Assembly: GCF_010211745.1 (NCBI RefSeq) | Contig: NZ_PDWQ01000005.1 | Coordinates: forward strand, 186,001 to 250,000 | Direction: 5' to 3' | DNA length: 64,000 nt | Source: Pseudoxanthomonas kalamensis DSM 18571 | GTDB taxonomy: Bacteria; Pseudomonadota; Gammaproteobacteria; Xanthomonadales; Xanthomonadaceae | Shown here: positions 41,460 through 53,033 of the stretch, in pieces | Layout: the number at the start of each line of letters is the position of its first letter | How positions within the stretch are numbered: position 1 is the first letter of the stretch | Notes under the pieces: generated by a model | Database searches by the model: none | What the model was told of the DNA's origin: nothing | The model's input: the letters and a program-made list of their open reading frames with translations, nothing else | Position numbers and translations under genes: made by a program

Positions 41460-42734
41460 TCAATAGGCCATTTGTGCCCGCACAAACACCGCCCGCTCGT
41501 CCGCGCGATCGCCATTCGCCGCGGCGCCTTCGAAACGGGTTTCCAGATAATTGAGAACCAGCTTGAAATTGCCGGTGAGGTACCAGTTCACCCCCACCAG
41601 CCGGGTGCTGGCTTCGCCCGCAGCGACGGCCGGGTCCGCGTACAGCGGGAAGGCGTCGTCATCGACATCCAGCACGCCGTAGCGGCCGACCAGTTCGAAC
41701 GCACCCCAGTTGCCCGTGCCCGGCTTCACCGGCCATGCCGGCTTCACGCCCTTGTAGCTGGCGGCCTCGCCGGTCAGCACGTAGCTGGCGGTCGCTTCCC
41801 AGGCGCGGTTGTCCAGCGTCGCGCGCGCATCGCTGTTGCCAACCCGCTGCCTGGAAACCACGTATTCGGCCATCAGTCCGAACCGGTCGCGGTAGTAATA
41901 CCCCTGCGGGGAAATGCGGGTGCGTCGGCCCGCGGCGGCAACGTCGGCGCGGTACGAGAAGAACTGCTTCTGCCCCGCGCTGCGATAGCGTGGCAGGTAG
42001 TCGTTGCCTGCGCCCACGGTATCGCCGGTGCTGGCGCCGATGCCGAAGCCGAGACCGGACCATGCATTCTCCTGCCCGCGAAACGGCTCCAGGAACAGGC
42101 GGCCCGCCCATTCGTAACGATCATCCGGATTCGACGCCACCACGTCGCGGCCATCCACGCTGCCGTAGAACACGCCGAATGCGTAACTCGCCTGTTGCCA
42201 TCGCAGGCGGCCCTGAAGTTGCAGGCCGATGTCACGGTTCGGCGCCAGTTCGCTGGCCGTCGAGCGTTCCATCATCGGCAGCGAAGACGAGGACTGCAGC
42301 CGTTCCAGCCCGACCGGAGAGGTGAACTTGCCGATCCGCAGCGCATGCCCACCGCCGAGCCGGAGGTCCGCATAAGCGTCCACGATGTTGGTACCGCTGC
42401 CCGCAAGTTCCGGCGTCAGACGGAAGTCCACTCGACCGGCCAGCGTCCCTTCGATGATCGGCCGCGCAGTACGCCAGAGGAAAGTATCGTCGGCACCCGA
42501 ATAGAAGCGGCCATCGCCCTGCAGCAAGCCGCGCAATCGGATCTCGTACTCTCCATCGGTGGATCGCCATGCCAGCCCGCCGCCATCGACCTTGAACGCC
42601 GATGCCTGCGGGACCGGTTCTGCATCCTGCGCCGCCACAGCCGACGCTTGCGGACTGGCCCACAGCGGCAGCGCGACCAATCCGGCCGCCAACCACAGCG
42701 CCATTGCCGCCCATCCGGTTTGCCTGCGCAACAT
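41460..42734 (-). CDS. OprO/OprP-type phosphate-selective porin family protein
   Basis: Outer-membrane porin of 424 aa. A signal peptide (about 1-28, ALWLAAGLVALPLWASPQA) precedes a barrel with the Porin_O_P signature strands: IRLRGLLQGDGRFY, ARPIIEGTLAGRVDFRL, ADLRLGGGHALRIGKFTSPVGLERLQSS. The last residue of the barrel is Tyr (RAQMAY), close to the usual aromatic end. Two close ATGs at 42740 and 42734 are possible; GGAAGGGG spacing favours 42734. No Pho box was seen upstream, so phosphate specificity is not supported beyond family membership. Confidence 0.85.
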   Translation of the reverse strand: MLRRQTGWAAMALWLAAGLVALPLWASPQASAVAAQDAEPVPQASAFKVDGGGLAWRSTDGEYEIRLRGLLQGDGRFYSGADDTFLWRTARPIIEGTLAGRVDFRLTPELAGSGTNIVDAYADLRLGGGHALRIGKFTSPVGLERLQSSSSLPMMERSTASELAPNRDIGLQLQGRLRWQQASYAFGVFYGSVDGRDVVASNPDDRYEWAGRLFLEPFRGQENAWSGLGFGIGASTGDTVGAGNDYLPRYRSAGQKQFFSYRADVAAAGRRTRISPQGYYYRDRFGLMAEYVVSRQRVGNSDARATLDNRAWEATASYVLTGEAASYKGVKPAWPVKPGTGNWGAFELVGRYGVLDVDDDAFPLYADPAVAAGEASTRLVGVNWYLTGNFKLVLNYLETRFEGAAANGDRADERAVFVRAQMAY

Positions 42735-42826
42735 CCCCATTCCCCTTCCCGCCTCGATCCGGCACCGCAGGGTCCATCCGCGAGCGTGCATCTGGTTAAG
42801 ATGGCACTTTTCCACGATCCGGCGCC

Positions 42827-44026
42827 ATGTCCAACTCCCTGACCGACCGCTATACCGACGAACTGGTCGCACTTCGCGAACAGGGCCTGTTCAAGTCCGA
42901 GCGCATCATCGCCAGCCCCCAATCCGCCGAAATCGTGCTGGCGGACGGTCGCAAGGTACTGAACTTCTGCGCCAACAACTACCTGGGCCTGGCCGATCAT
43001 CCCGACATCATCGCCGCGGCCAAGGCGGCGCTGGATACCCACGGCTTCGGCATGGCCTCGGTGCGCTTCATCTGCGGCACCCAGGACCTGCACAAGCAGC
43101 TGGAACGGACCATCGCCGATTTCTTCGGTACCGAGGACACCATCCTGTACGCCGCCTGCTTCGACGCCAACGGCGGCCTGTACGAACCGTTGCTCGACGA
43201 GAACGACGCCATCATCTCCGACGCGCTCAACCATGCCTCGATCATCGACGGCGTGCGTCTGTGCAAGGCCAGGCGCTACCGCTACGCCAATTGCGACATG
43301 GCCGATCTGGAAGCGCAGTTGCAGGCGGCCGATGCCGCCGGCGCACGGACCAAGCTGATCTCCACCGACGGCGTGTTCTCGATGGACGGCTTCATCGCCC
43401 CGCTGGACCAGATCGTCGCGCTGGCCGAAAAGTACAACGCGCTGGTGCACATCGACGAATGCCACGCCACCGGCTTCCTCGGCCAGGGCGGCCGCGGCTC
43501 GGCCGAGGTCAAGGGCGTGCTGGAGCGGATCGACATCTTCACCGGCACCCTGGGCAAGGCGATGGGCGGTGCCTTGGGCGGCTTCACCACCGCGCGCAAG
43601 GAGGTCGTCGAACTGCTGCGCCAGCGCTCGCGGCCCTACCTGTTCTCCAATTCGCTGCCGCCGCACGTGGTGGCCGCCGGAATCAAGGCCTTCGACATGC
43701 TCGATGCGGCCGCCGACCTGCGCGAACGGCTGGCGGACAACACCCGCCATTTCCGCGAACGCATGGCCGCCGCCGGTTTCGACCTGAAGCCCGGCTCGCA
43801 TCCGATCTGCCCGGTGATGCTGTACGACGCACCGCTGGCTCAGCGTTTCGCCCAGCGCCTGCTGGAAGAAGGCATCTACGCGATCGGCTTCTTCTTCCCG
43901 GTCGTGCCCAAGGGGCAGGCGCGCATCCGCACCCAGATGAGCGCCGCGCACACCCGCGAACACCTGGATTTCGCCATCGATGCGTTCACCCGCATTGGCC
44001 ACGAACTCGGCGTGCTGAAGCGCTGA
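42827..44026 (+). CDS. kbl: glycine C-acetyltransferase (2-amino-3-ketobutyrate CoA ligase)
   Basis: PLP enzyme of 399 aa that cleaves 2-amino-3-ketobutyrate with CoA to glycine and acetyl-CoA. The PLP lysine is Lys244 in [14 protein letters not shown], and [12 protein letters not shown] carries the conserved Asp and His of alpha-oxoamine synthases. Length is standard and the N-terminus lacks any extension. It completes the threonine route begun by Tdh; the glycine product can be removed by GcvP at 14 kb. Divergent from the OprO/P gene with a 92-bp gap. Confidence 0.96.
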   Translation: MSNSLTDRYTDELVALREQGLFKSERIIASPQSAEIVLADGRKVLNFCANNYLGLADHPDIIAAAKAALDTHGFGMASVRFICGTQDLHKQLERTIADFFGTEDTILYAACFDANGGLYEPLLDENDAIISDALNHASIIDGVRLCKARRYRYANCDMADLEAQLQAADAAGARTKLISTDGVFSMDGFIAPLDQIVALAEKYNALVHIDECHATGFLGQGGRGSAEVKGVLERIDIFTGTLGKAMGGALGGFTTARKEVVELLRQRSRPYLFSNSLPPHVVAAGIKAFDMLDAAADLRERLADNTRHFRERMAAAGFDLKPGSHPICPVMLYDAPLAQRFAQRLLEEGIYAIGFFFPVVPKGQARIRTQMSAAHTREHLDFAIDAFTRIGHELGVLKR

Positions 44027-44050
44027 TCGCAGCGACGGAACAGGATCACC

Positions 44051-44836
44051 TCATGTGGATGGCTTGGCCAGCGCCGAGACTTCCTCGGCCGACAGCCATC
44101 GCCACTGCCCCTTGCTAAGCGTGCCCAGAGGCAGGTCGCCGATCGCGACCCGAACCAGCCGCAACACGGCCACGTCGAAGGCCGCCAGCAGGCGCCGGAT
44201 CTGCCGGTTGCGGCCTTCGTCCAGCACAATCTCCAGCCAGGCATTACGCTCGCCGACACGCAACAACGTGGCTCGACGCGCGGACAGTCGCTCGCCATCG
44301 ATCTGCACACCTTCTTCCAGCGCGTGTAACAAATCGCTGTCCGCCAGACGATCGATCTGCACGTGGTAGGTCTTGTCCGGCCCGTGGGCCGGATCGGTGA
44401 TCCGTGCCGCCCACCGCGGATCATTGGAGAACAGCAGCAGGCCTTCGCTGGCCTTGTCCAGCCGACCGACCGGTGCGATCCAAGGCAGCCCGGCACCTTC
44501 AAAGCAAGCATAGACGGTGTCGCGGCCACGCTCGTCGCGCGAGGTGGTCACCAGCCCGCGCGGCTTGTTCAGCATCAGGTACAGGGACTGCGCTGAATCC
44601 ACCGGCACGCCATCGATCGACAGTCGCGCCGTGTCCCGCATGATCGGAAACTCGGGATCGAACACGATCCTGCCATCGACGGCCACGCGACCGGCACGTA
44701 CCCGACGCTCGGCTTCGCTGCGTGAACAGATGCCCCGCTTGGACAGTACGCGGGCAAGGCCGTGGCGAGGCGCCATTCCCTCGTCATTGCACACGCTGTT
44801 CCGGCGCGCTGGCCGGACCGGTCGCTTGCCGGTCAT
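44051..44836 (-). CDS. RsuA/RluB/RluE family rRNA pseudouridine synthase
   Basis: Enzyme of 261 aa. An S4 RNA-binding domain (about 22-68, HGLARVLSKRGICSRSEAERRV) precedes the RsuA-type catalytic domain with VGRLDKASEGLLLFSND, where the Asp is the catalytic residue; Thr of the GRLDxxTxGL signature is replaced by Ser. LMLNKPRGLVTTSRDERGRDTVY and RKNRQIRRLLAA-like GRNRQIRRLLAAFD are also typical. It is closest in style to RluB/RluE, acting on 23S rRNA, but I cannot assign the site. Start could be 44836 or the ATG at 44776. Confidence 0.85.
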   Translation of the reverse strand: MTGKRPVRPARRNSVCNDEGMAPRHGLARVLSKRGICSRSEAERRVRAGRVAVDGRIVFDPEFPIMRDTARLSIDGVPVDSAQSLYLMLNKPRGLVTTSRDERGRDTVYACFEGAGLPWIAPVGRLDKASEGLLLFSNDPRWAARITDPAHGPDKTYHVQIDRLADSDLLHALEEGVQIDGERLSARRATLLRVGERNAWLEIVLDEGRNRQIRRLLAAFDVAVLRLVRVAIGDLPLGTLSKGQWRWLSAEEVSALAKPST

Positions 44837-44876
44837 GCGCTGCCGAAAGGACGACAGAAACCCTGCCGCGGGCTCC

Positions 44877-45377
44877 TCAGTCCTTCTTGGCCGATTCGGC
44901 CGGCGCCGTCTCGGCGACAGGCGTCGCGGCAGGCGCGCCCTTGGCGACGCGTACGCCACGCGCCTTCATCCAGGCATCGAACTCTTCGGCAGTCATGCGC
45001 TTGCCGTTCTGGCTCATGTCGAAGCGCCACGGCGTATTGTCGTACTGGGTCTTGGGCTGGTATCCAGCCGCCGCACCGACTGCCGCGGACGCAGGCGTCG
45101 CCATGGCGAGCTTCTCGCAGCCTTCCAGCCGCAGCCGATACAGCACCCGGTCCACCGACTGTGCTTCGTCGAATGCCTGCGCCAACACTCCACTGGGGGT
45201 GCCAAGTTGGCTGGTACGCGCGAAGAGTTCCGAGGACACCGGCGATATCACCGTCGGCCGCGCTCCGTCCGCCGCGGAAGGGACGGCAGCCCCGGTCGCG
45301 CAATTCCCGACCTGCTGGGCATGCAGCAGAGGAGTCGCTCCGAAGGCGAGCAAACCAACCAGTAGCAGGCGACGCAT
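44877..45377 (-). CDS. hypothetical exported protein
   Basis: Protein of 166 aa with a clear signal peptide (MRRLLLVGLLAFGATPLLHAQQ, cut after HAQ or near residue 20). The mature part has two Cys (Cys26 and Cys87), and near its end a segment RMTAEEFDAWMKARGVRVAKG followed by an Ala/Pro/Glu-rich tail ending AESAKKD. I do not recognise a domain. The gene lies 40 bp upstream of the pseudouridine synthase and may share its transcript, but no functional link is apparent. Confidence 0.75.
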   Translation of the reverse strand: MRRLLLVGLLAFGATPLLHAQQVGNCATGAAVPSAADGARPTVISPVSSELFARTSQLGTPSGVLAQAFDEAQSVDRVLYRLRLEGCEKLAMATPASAAVGAAAGYQPKTQYDNTPWRFDMSQNGKRMTAEEFDAWMKARGVRVAKGAPAATPVAETAPAESAKKD

Positions 45378-45486
45378 GTGAGAACTCCATCGGAATCATT
45401 CGGCGAGCCGAGTGTATGGAGCCATACCGTCACTGGCAAGCGGCGCGAACCGCTTCACACTTTCGTACACGCATAGTCCAAAAAAG

Positions 45487-45515
45487 CAAAACCCGGCACA
45501 AAGCCGGGTTTTGCG
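45487..45515. terminator. terminator after ompA
   Basis: GCAAAACCCGGC-acaaa-GCCGGGTTTTGC preceded on the plus strand by a run of six A, so the minus-strand transcript ends TTTTTT. A clean intrinsic terminator of the OmpA gene, 22 bp beyond its stop. Confidence 0.88.
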
Positions 45516-45536
45516 ATTCCACTGAAGGACGTCCGA

Positions 45537-46649
45537 TCAGTTCTGGACGTTCAGCTCGGTGCGACGGTTGCGCGCACGGCCTTCCTTGGTGGAGTTGCTG
45601 TCGATCGGACGGCTCTCGCCGAAGCCGGTCGGGCCCACCAGACGCGAAGCGTCGATGCCGTTGTCGGTCAGGTACTTGTAGACCACATCGGCGCGGCGCT
45701 GCGACAGACCCTGGTTGTAGGCTTCGGTACCGATCGAGTCGGTGTGACCGGCCACTTCCACCCGCAGGTCGGGGTAACGCTTCAGGATTTCCACAGCTTC
45801 GCCCAGGATGGCGACCGCATCCGGACGCAGCGTCGACTTGTCGAAATCGAAGTTGACGCCCTTCAGGTCGATCGACAGCGGAACCGGGCAACCGTCCGGA
45901 CCGATGGCCTGACCGGCCTGCGAACCCGGGCACTTGTCGTCGCAGTTGTTGACGCCGTCGCCGTCGTCATCCAGATCGGCGCAGCTCGGAGCCACCACCG
46001 GGGCCACCACGGCCGGAGCAGCCGCGGCCAGCGGACCCAGCGGGATGATCACACCGACCGACGCCAGAATGTCGCCGAAATAGCTCTCTTCCATTCGATG
46101 CGGATAGCCCGAGTTGTCGGTGCCGCCACCAGCCGCATAGCTCTGGTCGTCGAAATCGGCGCGATAAGCGATTTCCGCACGGATGGCCGCACGCTTGTCG
46201 AAGGTACCCTGAATACCGGCACCGAACTTGGCGGCCAAGTTGCCTTCCTCACGTTGCGCCGGAGAGTTCGGGCTAGAAATTACGTACTCTTCCTCGGAGC
46301 GCTGATAACCGATGCCGGCCAGCAGGTACGGGTTCCACGCACGGCCTTCCGAGATGAAATGGCGGCGCAGGTCTAGCGAAACGCCATACTGACTCCAGTT
46401 CAAATCATTGTTATGCGCGAAAGTCGGCTTCTGATAGTTGACCTCGCCATCAACCGACCAGTTCGGGCTGATGAACTTGCCCAGACCCAGAGTGCCAAAT
46501 GCAGCATCTTCGGTACGGCGGTCCGAATCCTGCATGTTGTAGCCAACCGATCCGGTCAGGTACCAGCGGTCGTCGAAATCCTGGGCCGCGGCAGCCTGCG
46601 CTACGCCCAGTCCGGCCAGCAATGCGGCGCAGAGAAGCTTCTTGTTCAT
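45537..46649 (-). CDS. OmpA family outer-membrane protein
   Basis: Outer-membrane protein of 370 aa that links the outer membrane to peptidoglycan. Signal peptide about 1-22, then an OmpA-like eight-strand barrel (about 25-200, RWYLTGSVGYNM, LGLGKFISPNWSVDGEVNY). A calcium-binding thrombospondin type 3-like linker follows (CADLDDDGDGVNNCDDKCPG), then the OmpA C-terminal domain (about 260-370) with FDFDKSTLRPDA and VEVAGHTDSIGT, NQGLSQRRADVV, the diaminopimelate-binding core. AAAGGAG fixes the start at 46649. A strong terminator follows. Confidence 0.94.
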   Translation of the reverse strand: MNKKLLCAALLAGLGVAQAAAAQDFDDRWYLTGSVGYNMQDSDRRTEDAAFGTLGLGKFISPNWSVDGEVNYQKPTFAHNNDLNWSQYGVSLDLRRHFISEGRAWNPYLLAGIGYQRSEEEYVISSPNSPAQREEGNLAAKFGAGIQGTFDKRAAIRAEIAYRADFDDQSYAAGGGTDNSGYPHRMEESYFGDILASVGVIIPLGPLAAAAPAVVAPVVAPSCADLDDDGDGVNNCDDKCPGSQAGQAIGPDGCPVPLSIDLKGVNFDFDKSTLRPDAVAILGEAVEILKRYPDLRVEVAGHTDSIGTEAYNQGLSQRRADVVYKYLTDNGIDASRLVGPTGFGESRPIDSNSTKEGRARNRRTELNVQN

Positions 46650-49132
<2,483 letters not shown>

Positions 49133-49443
49133 AACATCCGCCGGGAATTCAGCGACTTGCGTGAAACAAGTCATCCGAAACTCCATTCCGGATCAATCAT
49201 TTACGCCTAAAGTCAAGCTTCCGGGTTCAGCCCCGGTTAGGAATCCGGGCCGTACCTTGCGCGCACTTTCCGGCCCGCCCCCATCACGATTGGGCAGGCC
49301 GCTCCGGCCAACCCACGACTCGGCCGGTACCGGGCAGCCCGCAAGTACGGCTGCCTCCCCATAACGCCACGCCAGGTTCCACACGGTGCTGTCAGCGATC
49401 TGGACAGGACCGGAACCGGGTGCAGACGGAGCAAGGAGTTCAC
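49133..49443. other. 311-bp intergenic region upstream of the SleB-like gene
   Basis: Non-coding. It contains a sequence resembling a sigma28 promoter at 49213-49239 (TCAAGCTT, 11 nt, CCCGGTTA) but no good sigma70 boxes. No other element was recognised. Confidence 0.4.
49213..49239 (+). promoter_or_regulatory. possible sigma28 (FliA) promoter
   Basis: TCAAGCTT (49213-49220), 11 nt, CCCGGTTA (49232-49239). The -35 side matches the TMAAGTTT consensus at 7 of 8 positions, the -10 side matches GCCGATAA at 5 of 8, with the right spacing. It would give a leader of about 195 nt for the SleB-like gene. Weak evidence. Confidence 0.22.
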
Positions 49444-49905
49444 ATGAAACTGGCCTGGATCCTTTGGCTGTCCTCGAACGTGCTGCCGCAACCGGCGGCC
49501 GATTCGCTGTGCCTGAGCACCACGGTCTATCTGGAGGCCCGCGACCAGAGCCTGCGCGGCCAGCAGGCGGTGGCCGAGGTCGCCCTGCGTCGCCGCGACA
49601 GCGGCCTGTGGGGGGACTCGGTCTGCGAGGTGGTCACCGCCCGCAAGCAGTTCGCCCCCAGCATCGTCTCGCCCAATACCCGGCTGCAAAACCCGAAAGC
49701 ATGGTCGGCTTCGGTCAAGGTGGCCTTGGACGCCGAGAACAACTGGTCCCTGCCTCCGGGCCAGCGCAAGGAAATCGTACCCGGCGCCAGCCACTTCCTG
49801 GCCCATCGCATCGCCTCGCCGAGCTGGCGCAACGCCTATCAGGTGGCGACCATCGGCGACCACACCTTCCTGCGGGTACAAAGGCTCAAGCCCCGCTCCA
49901 GTTGA
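49444..49905 (+). CDS. SleB-type cell wall hydrolase (Hydrolase_2)
   Basis: Peptidoglycan hydrolase of 153 aa of the SleB/CwlJ catalytic family. The conserved opening LSTTVYLEARDQSLRGQQAVAEVALRR (about 24-50) contains the predicted catalytic Glu31. A weak hydrophobic N-terminus (about 1-19) may act as a signal peptide. It lacks the peptidoglycan-binding domain of spore SleB, as expected in a non-sporulating Gram-negative. AAGGAG fixes the ATG. It is convergent with the channel gene, 27 bp away. Confidence 0.82.
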   Translation: MKLAWILWLSSNVLPQPAADSLCLSTTVYLEARDQSLRGQQAVAEVALRRRDSGLWGDSVCEVVTARKQFAPSIVSPNTRLQNPKAWSASVKVALDAENNWSLPPGQRKEIVPGASHFLAHRIASPSWRNAYQVATIGDHTFLRVQRLKPRSS

Positions 49906-49932
49906 TGTCTTCTCGCCCTTGGTCCGTGCGGA

Positions 49933-50409
49933 TCAGTCCTCGCGGCGCCAGTAGCGCGACATCTCCAGATAGGTGAACGAGGCCGACCAGGTCACCAGCA
50001 GGAACCCGGTCAGCGACTCCATGCCCACCACCAGGCGGATCGCCCCGACCGGCGCCATGTCGCCCAGTCCCAGCGTGGTGTAGGTGGTAGCCGAGAAATA
50101 GATGGCATCGAACACCGTGCGCATGCCCTGCTCGCCGAGCACGAAGCCGGTATCGGCCACCTGCAGCAACCCCCAGTACGACAGGCCGTAGCACCAGATC
50201 TCGGCAATGTGCAGCGCCAGCAGGGCGAAGATGATCCGCAGCATGACTCGCCGGCGCCGCCGCGTGCGCTTGCCGGAATAGCGCTGCGCCAGCTTCTTCA
50301 ATCCTTCGTAATGGATCACCACCACCAGCGCGGTGACCACGCTGACCACCCCGGTGACCAGGAGATGCTCGGCCCATTGTCCGGGCGGGATAAGCCAGGA
50401 AAGATCCAT
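49933..50409 (-). CDS. two-helix ion channel (Ion_trans_2, K+ channel-like)
   Basis: Protein of 158 aa. Helix candidates lie at about 16-34, 57-80 and 122-146, with a pore loop between the last two: AIYFSATTYTTLGLGDMAP. The selectivity-filter stretch is TTLGLGD (111-117), where a standard potassium channel has TVGYGD; Leu replaces the conserved Tyr. No regulatory RCK or cyclic-nucleotide domain is attached, only an arginine cluster (49-54) after helix 1. A longer frame to 50565 is rejected because its extra N-terminus is low-complexity. Confidence 0.78.
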   Translation of the reverse strand: MDLSWLIPPGQWAEHLLVTGVVSVVTALVVVIHYEGLKKLAQRYSGKRTRRRRRVMLRIIFALLALHIAEIWCYGLSYWGLLQVADTGFVLGEQGMRTVFDAIYFSATTYTTLGLGDMAPVGAIRLVVGMESLTGFLLVTWSASFTYLEMSRYWRRED

Positions 50410-50575
50410 GCCCTGCTTCCGGCGGGTAGGCTGCCAGCATACACAGGTGACAACCCATACAGGCACCGTGAGTCTGCCCGGACACCTGCGACCCGCCCCG
50501 TAGACGGAGACTCCACGCACGCGCTTGCCGTCGGGCAGTCGATATCCGCGCAACGTCCACTTCACCCGAACGGCG

Positions 50576-50607
50576 AAGGCCGCGCTCGAAGCGCGGCCTT
50601 CTTCTTT
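50576..50607. terminator. terminator after prpC
   Basis: AAGGCCGCGC-tcgaa-GCGCGGCCTT, a 10-bp perfect stem in the 214-bp gap after prpC, followed on the plus strand by CTTCTTT. On the minus strand the tail is less T-rich. Confidence 0.6.
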
Positions 50608-50623
50608 GATCCGGACCGATGAA

Positions 50624-51781
50624 TCAGCCGCGCTGGTCGATCGGCACGAACGCCTGGTCCTCGGGTCCGGTGTAGTTGGCGGACGGACGGATGATCTTGC
50701 CGTCGATGCGCTGTTCGATCACGTGCGCGCTCCAGCCGGAAGTGCGCGAGATGACGAACAGCGGGGTGAACATGTCGGTCGGCACGCCCATCATGTGGTA
50801 GCTGACCGCGCTGAACCAGTCCAGGTTCGGGAACATCTTCTTGATGTCCCACATCACCGACTCCAGACGCTCGGCGATATCGAACATGCGGGTGCTGCCC
50901 GCTTCTTCCGACAGTTCCTTCGCCACCTGCTTGATGACCTTGTTGCGTGGATCGCCGACGGTGTACACCGGATGGCCGAAGCCGATCACCACTTCCTTGC
51001 GCTCGACGCGCGCCTTGATGTCGGCCTCCGCCTCGTCCGGGCTGTCGTAGCGCTTCTGCACTTCGAACGCCACTTCGTTGGCGCCGCCGTGCTTGGGCCC
51101 GCGCAGCGCGCCGATGCCGCCGGCGATCGCGCTGTACATGTCCGAGCCGGTGCCGGCGATGACGCGACAGGTGAAGGTGGACGCGTTGAATTCATGTTCC
51201 GCGTACAGGATCAGGCTGGTGTGCATGGCGCGCACCCAGCTTTCCGGCGGCGTGGTGCCGTGCAGCAGGTGCAGGAAATGGCCGCCGATGCTGTCGTCGT
51301 CGGTTTCCACTTCGATCCGCTTGCCGTTGTAGGCGTAGTGGTACCAGTACAGCAGCATCGAACCCAGCGACGCCATCAGCTTGTCGGCGATGTCGCGCGC
51401 GCCCGGATGATTGTGGTCGTCCTTCTCCGGCTTGACGCAGCCCAGCACCGAGACGCCGGTGCGCATCACGTCCATCGGATGACTCGACGGCGGCAGCTGC
51501 TCCAGCGCGGTCTTGACCGCTGCCGGCAACCCGCGCAGCGACTTCAGCTTGGCCTTGTACGCGGCCAGCTCGGCGCGGGTCGGCAGCTTGCCGTGCACCA
51601 GCAAGTGGGCGATTTCCTCGAACTCGCTGGTGGTGGCCAGGTCGAGGATGTCGTAACCGCGGTAGGCCAGGTCGTTGCCGGTACGGCCGACGGTGCACAG
51701 CGCGGTGTTGCCGGCGGCGGTGCCGGACAGGGCGACCGACTTCTTCGGCTTGAACGCCGTGGCAGGGGTGGCTTCGCTCAT
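50624..51781 (-). CDS. prpC: 2-methylcitrate synthase
   Basis: Citrate-synthase-family enzyme of 385 aa that condenses propionyl-CoA with oxaloacetate. Active-site residues: His196 ([10 protein letters not shown]), His231 (GPKHGGAN) and Asp321 ([10 protein letters not shown]); [14 protein letters not shown] and RPSANYTG bind the substrate. RGYDI and [13 protein letters not shown] style are typical of PrpC rather than GltA. It follows prpB by 206 bp on the same strand, with a strong hairpin between. The usual acnD/prpF or prpD gene is not downstream. Confidence 0.95.
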   Translation of the reverse strand: MSEATPATAFKPKKSVALSGTAAGNTALCTVGRTGNDLAYRGYDILDLATTSEFEEIAHLLVHGKLPTRAELAAYKAKLKSLRGLPAAVKTALEQLPPSSHPMDVMRTGVSVLGCVKPEKDDHNHPGARDIADKLMASLGSMLLYWYHYAYNGKRIEVETDDDSIGGHFLHLLHGTTPPESWVRAMHTSLILYAEHEFNASTFTCRVIAGTGSDMYSAIAGGIGALRGPKHGGANEVAFEVQKRYDSPDEAEADIKARVERKEVVIGFGHPVYTVGDPRNKVIKQVAKELSEEAGSTRMFDIAERLESVMWDIKKMFPNLDWFSAVSYHMMGVPTDMFTPLFVISRTSGWSAHVIEQRIDGKIIRPSANYTGPEDQAFVPIDQRG

Positions 51782-51919
51782 GGTGGTGTCTCCCGGTTTG
51801 CGTGTAATTGGAACGCGGACAGCAGGCGTAGCGCTGCCGCGCGATGGCCGCTAGGGCGATGGCGGCACGTTGGAAGGAAAGAAGCGGCTGGGAAGCCGCG
51901 CCTGCACGCGCCGGAGGCT

Positions 51920-51947
51920 ACCGGACATGGCGCAAGCCATGTCCGGT
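51920..51947. repeat. perfect 12-bp hairpin between prpB and prpC
   Basis: ACCGGACATGGC-gcaa-GCCATGTCCGGT lies in the 206-bp gap. Transcribed from prpB into prpC, it gives a very stable stem with a UUGC loop and no T-run. It may set the prpB:prpC ratio by RNA processing or partial termination. Confidence 0.6.
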
Positions 51948-51987
51948 CCGCCGGCCGACCACGGCTGCCGACGCGGCGCGGCCAGGG

Positions 51988-52872
51988 TCATGGCTTGCCC
52001 GCGAACAGCGCATCGAGCTTCTGCTCGAAGGCGTGGTAGCCGATGCGGTCGTACAGTTCGTCGCGCGTCTGCATCATGTCGACGACGTTCTTCTGATGAC
52101 CGTCGCGGCGGATCGCTTCGTACACGGTCTCGGCGGCCTTGTTCATTGCCCGGAACGCCGACAGCGGATACAGCTGGATCGCCACCCCGGCCGAGGCCAG
52201 TTCCTCGCGGGTGAACAGCGGCGTCTTGCCGAACTCGGTGATGTTGGCCAGCACCGGCACCTTCACCGCCTCGACGAACCGACGGTAGGTGTCGAGGTCG
52301 TAGGCAGCCTCGGCGAAGATGCCGTCGGCGCCGGCCTCGACACAGGCGATGGCGCGTTCGATTGCTGCGTCCACGCCGTCGACCTGGATCGCGTCGGTGC
52401 GCGCGATCAGGAAGAAGTCCGGGTCGGTCTTCGCATCGGCGGCTGCCTTCACCCGGTCGGCCATTTCGCCCTGCGAGACGATTTCCTTGCCGGGACGGTG
52501 GCCGCAACGCTTGGCGCCGACCTGATCCTCGATGTGGCAGGCGGCCGCGCCGGCCTTGATCAGCGACTTGACCGTGCGCTCGATGTTGAACGCGCTGGGG
52601 CCGAAGCCGGTGTCGATGTCCACCAGTAGCGGCAGGTCGCAGACATCGGTGATGCGGCGCACATCGACCAGCACGTCGTCCAGGGTGTTGATACCCAGAT
52701 CCGGCAGGCCGAGCGACCCGGCGGCAACACCGCCGCCGGACAGGTAGATGGCGCGGTAGCCGGCGCGCTTGGCCAGCAGGGCGTGATTGGCGTTGATCGC
52801 GCCGATGACCTGCAGCGGGGATTCTTCGCTGAGGGCGACGCGGAATCGCGCGCCCGGGGTGGGACTGCCCAT
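51988..52872 (-). CDS. prpB: 2-methylisocitrate lyase
   Basis: Isocitrate-lyase-superfamily enzyme of 294 aa that splits 2-methylisocitrate into pyruvate and succinate. The KKCGH-type signature is KRCGH (121-125) with catalytic Cys123, and DIDTGFG (85-91) holds metal-binding Asp residues. [14 protein letters not shown] is the conserved substrate loop. The ATG at 52872 is preceded by AAGGAG; a longer frame covers the divergent promoter region. First gene of the prpB-prpC transcript, divergent from the HTH-citrate synthase gene. Confidence 0.95.
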   Translation of the reverse strand: MGSPTPGARFRVALSEESPLQVIGAINANHALLAKRAGYRAIYLSGGGVAAGSLGLPDLGINTLDDVLVDVRRITDVCDLPLLVDIDTGFGPSAFNIERTVKSLIKAGAAACHIEDQVGAKRCGHRPGKEIVSQGEMADRVKAAADAKTDPDFFLIARTDAIQVDGVDAAIERAIACVEAGADGIFAEAAYDLDTYRRFVEAVKVPVLANITEFGKTPLFTREELASAGVAIQLYPLSAFRAMNKAAETVYEAIRRDGHQKNVVDMMQTRDELYDRIGYHAFEQKLDALFAGKP

Positions 52873-53000
52873 TTGCCTTGACTCCTTGATGCGGGAATGC
52901 GGCCTGCGTGACCGCAACGATAGAGGTAAGCGGAGCGACGGGCCGACCGCATTGCCCTGCCCTCCACAAGACGGTGCACAATCTGGCACCATCCGATGCA

Positions 53001-53020
53001 TTGATCAATCTTGATGGATT
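53001..53020. promoter_or_regulatory. TTGATCAA palindrome in prpB / HTH-CS divergent region
   Basis: A perfect 8-bp palindrome (53001-53008) overlapping AATC-ttgatg-GATT (53007-53020), within the 161-bp gap between prpB and the fusion gene. It is a candidate operator for the fusion protein itself. Confidence 0.4.
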
Positions 53021-53033
53021 CAGTCAACCTGTC

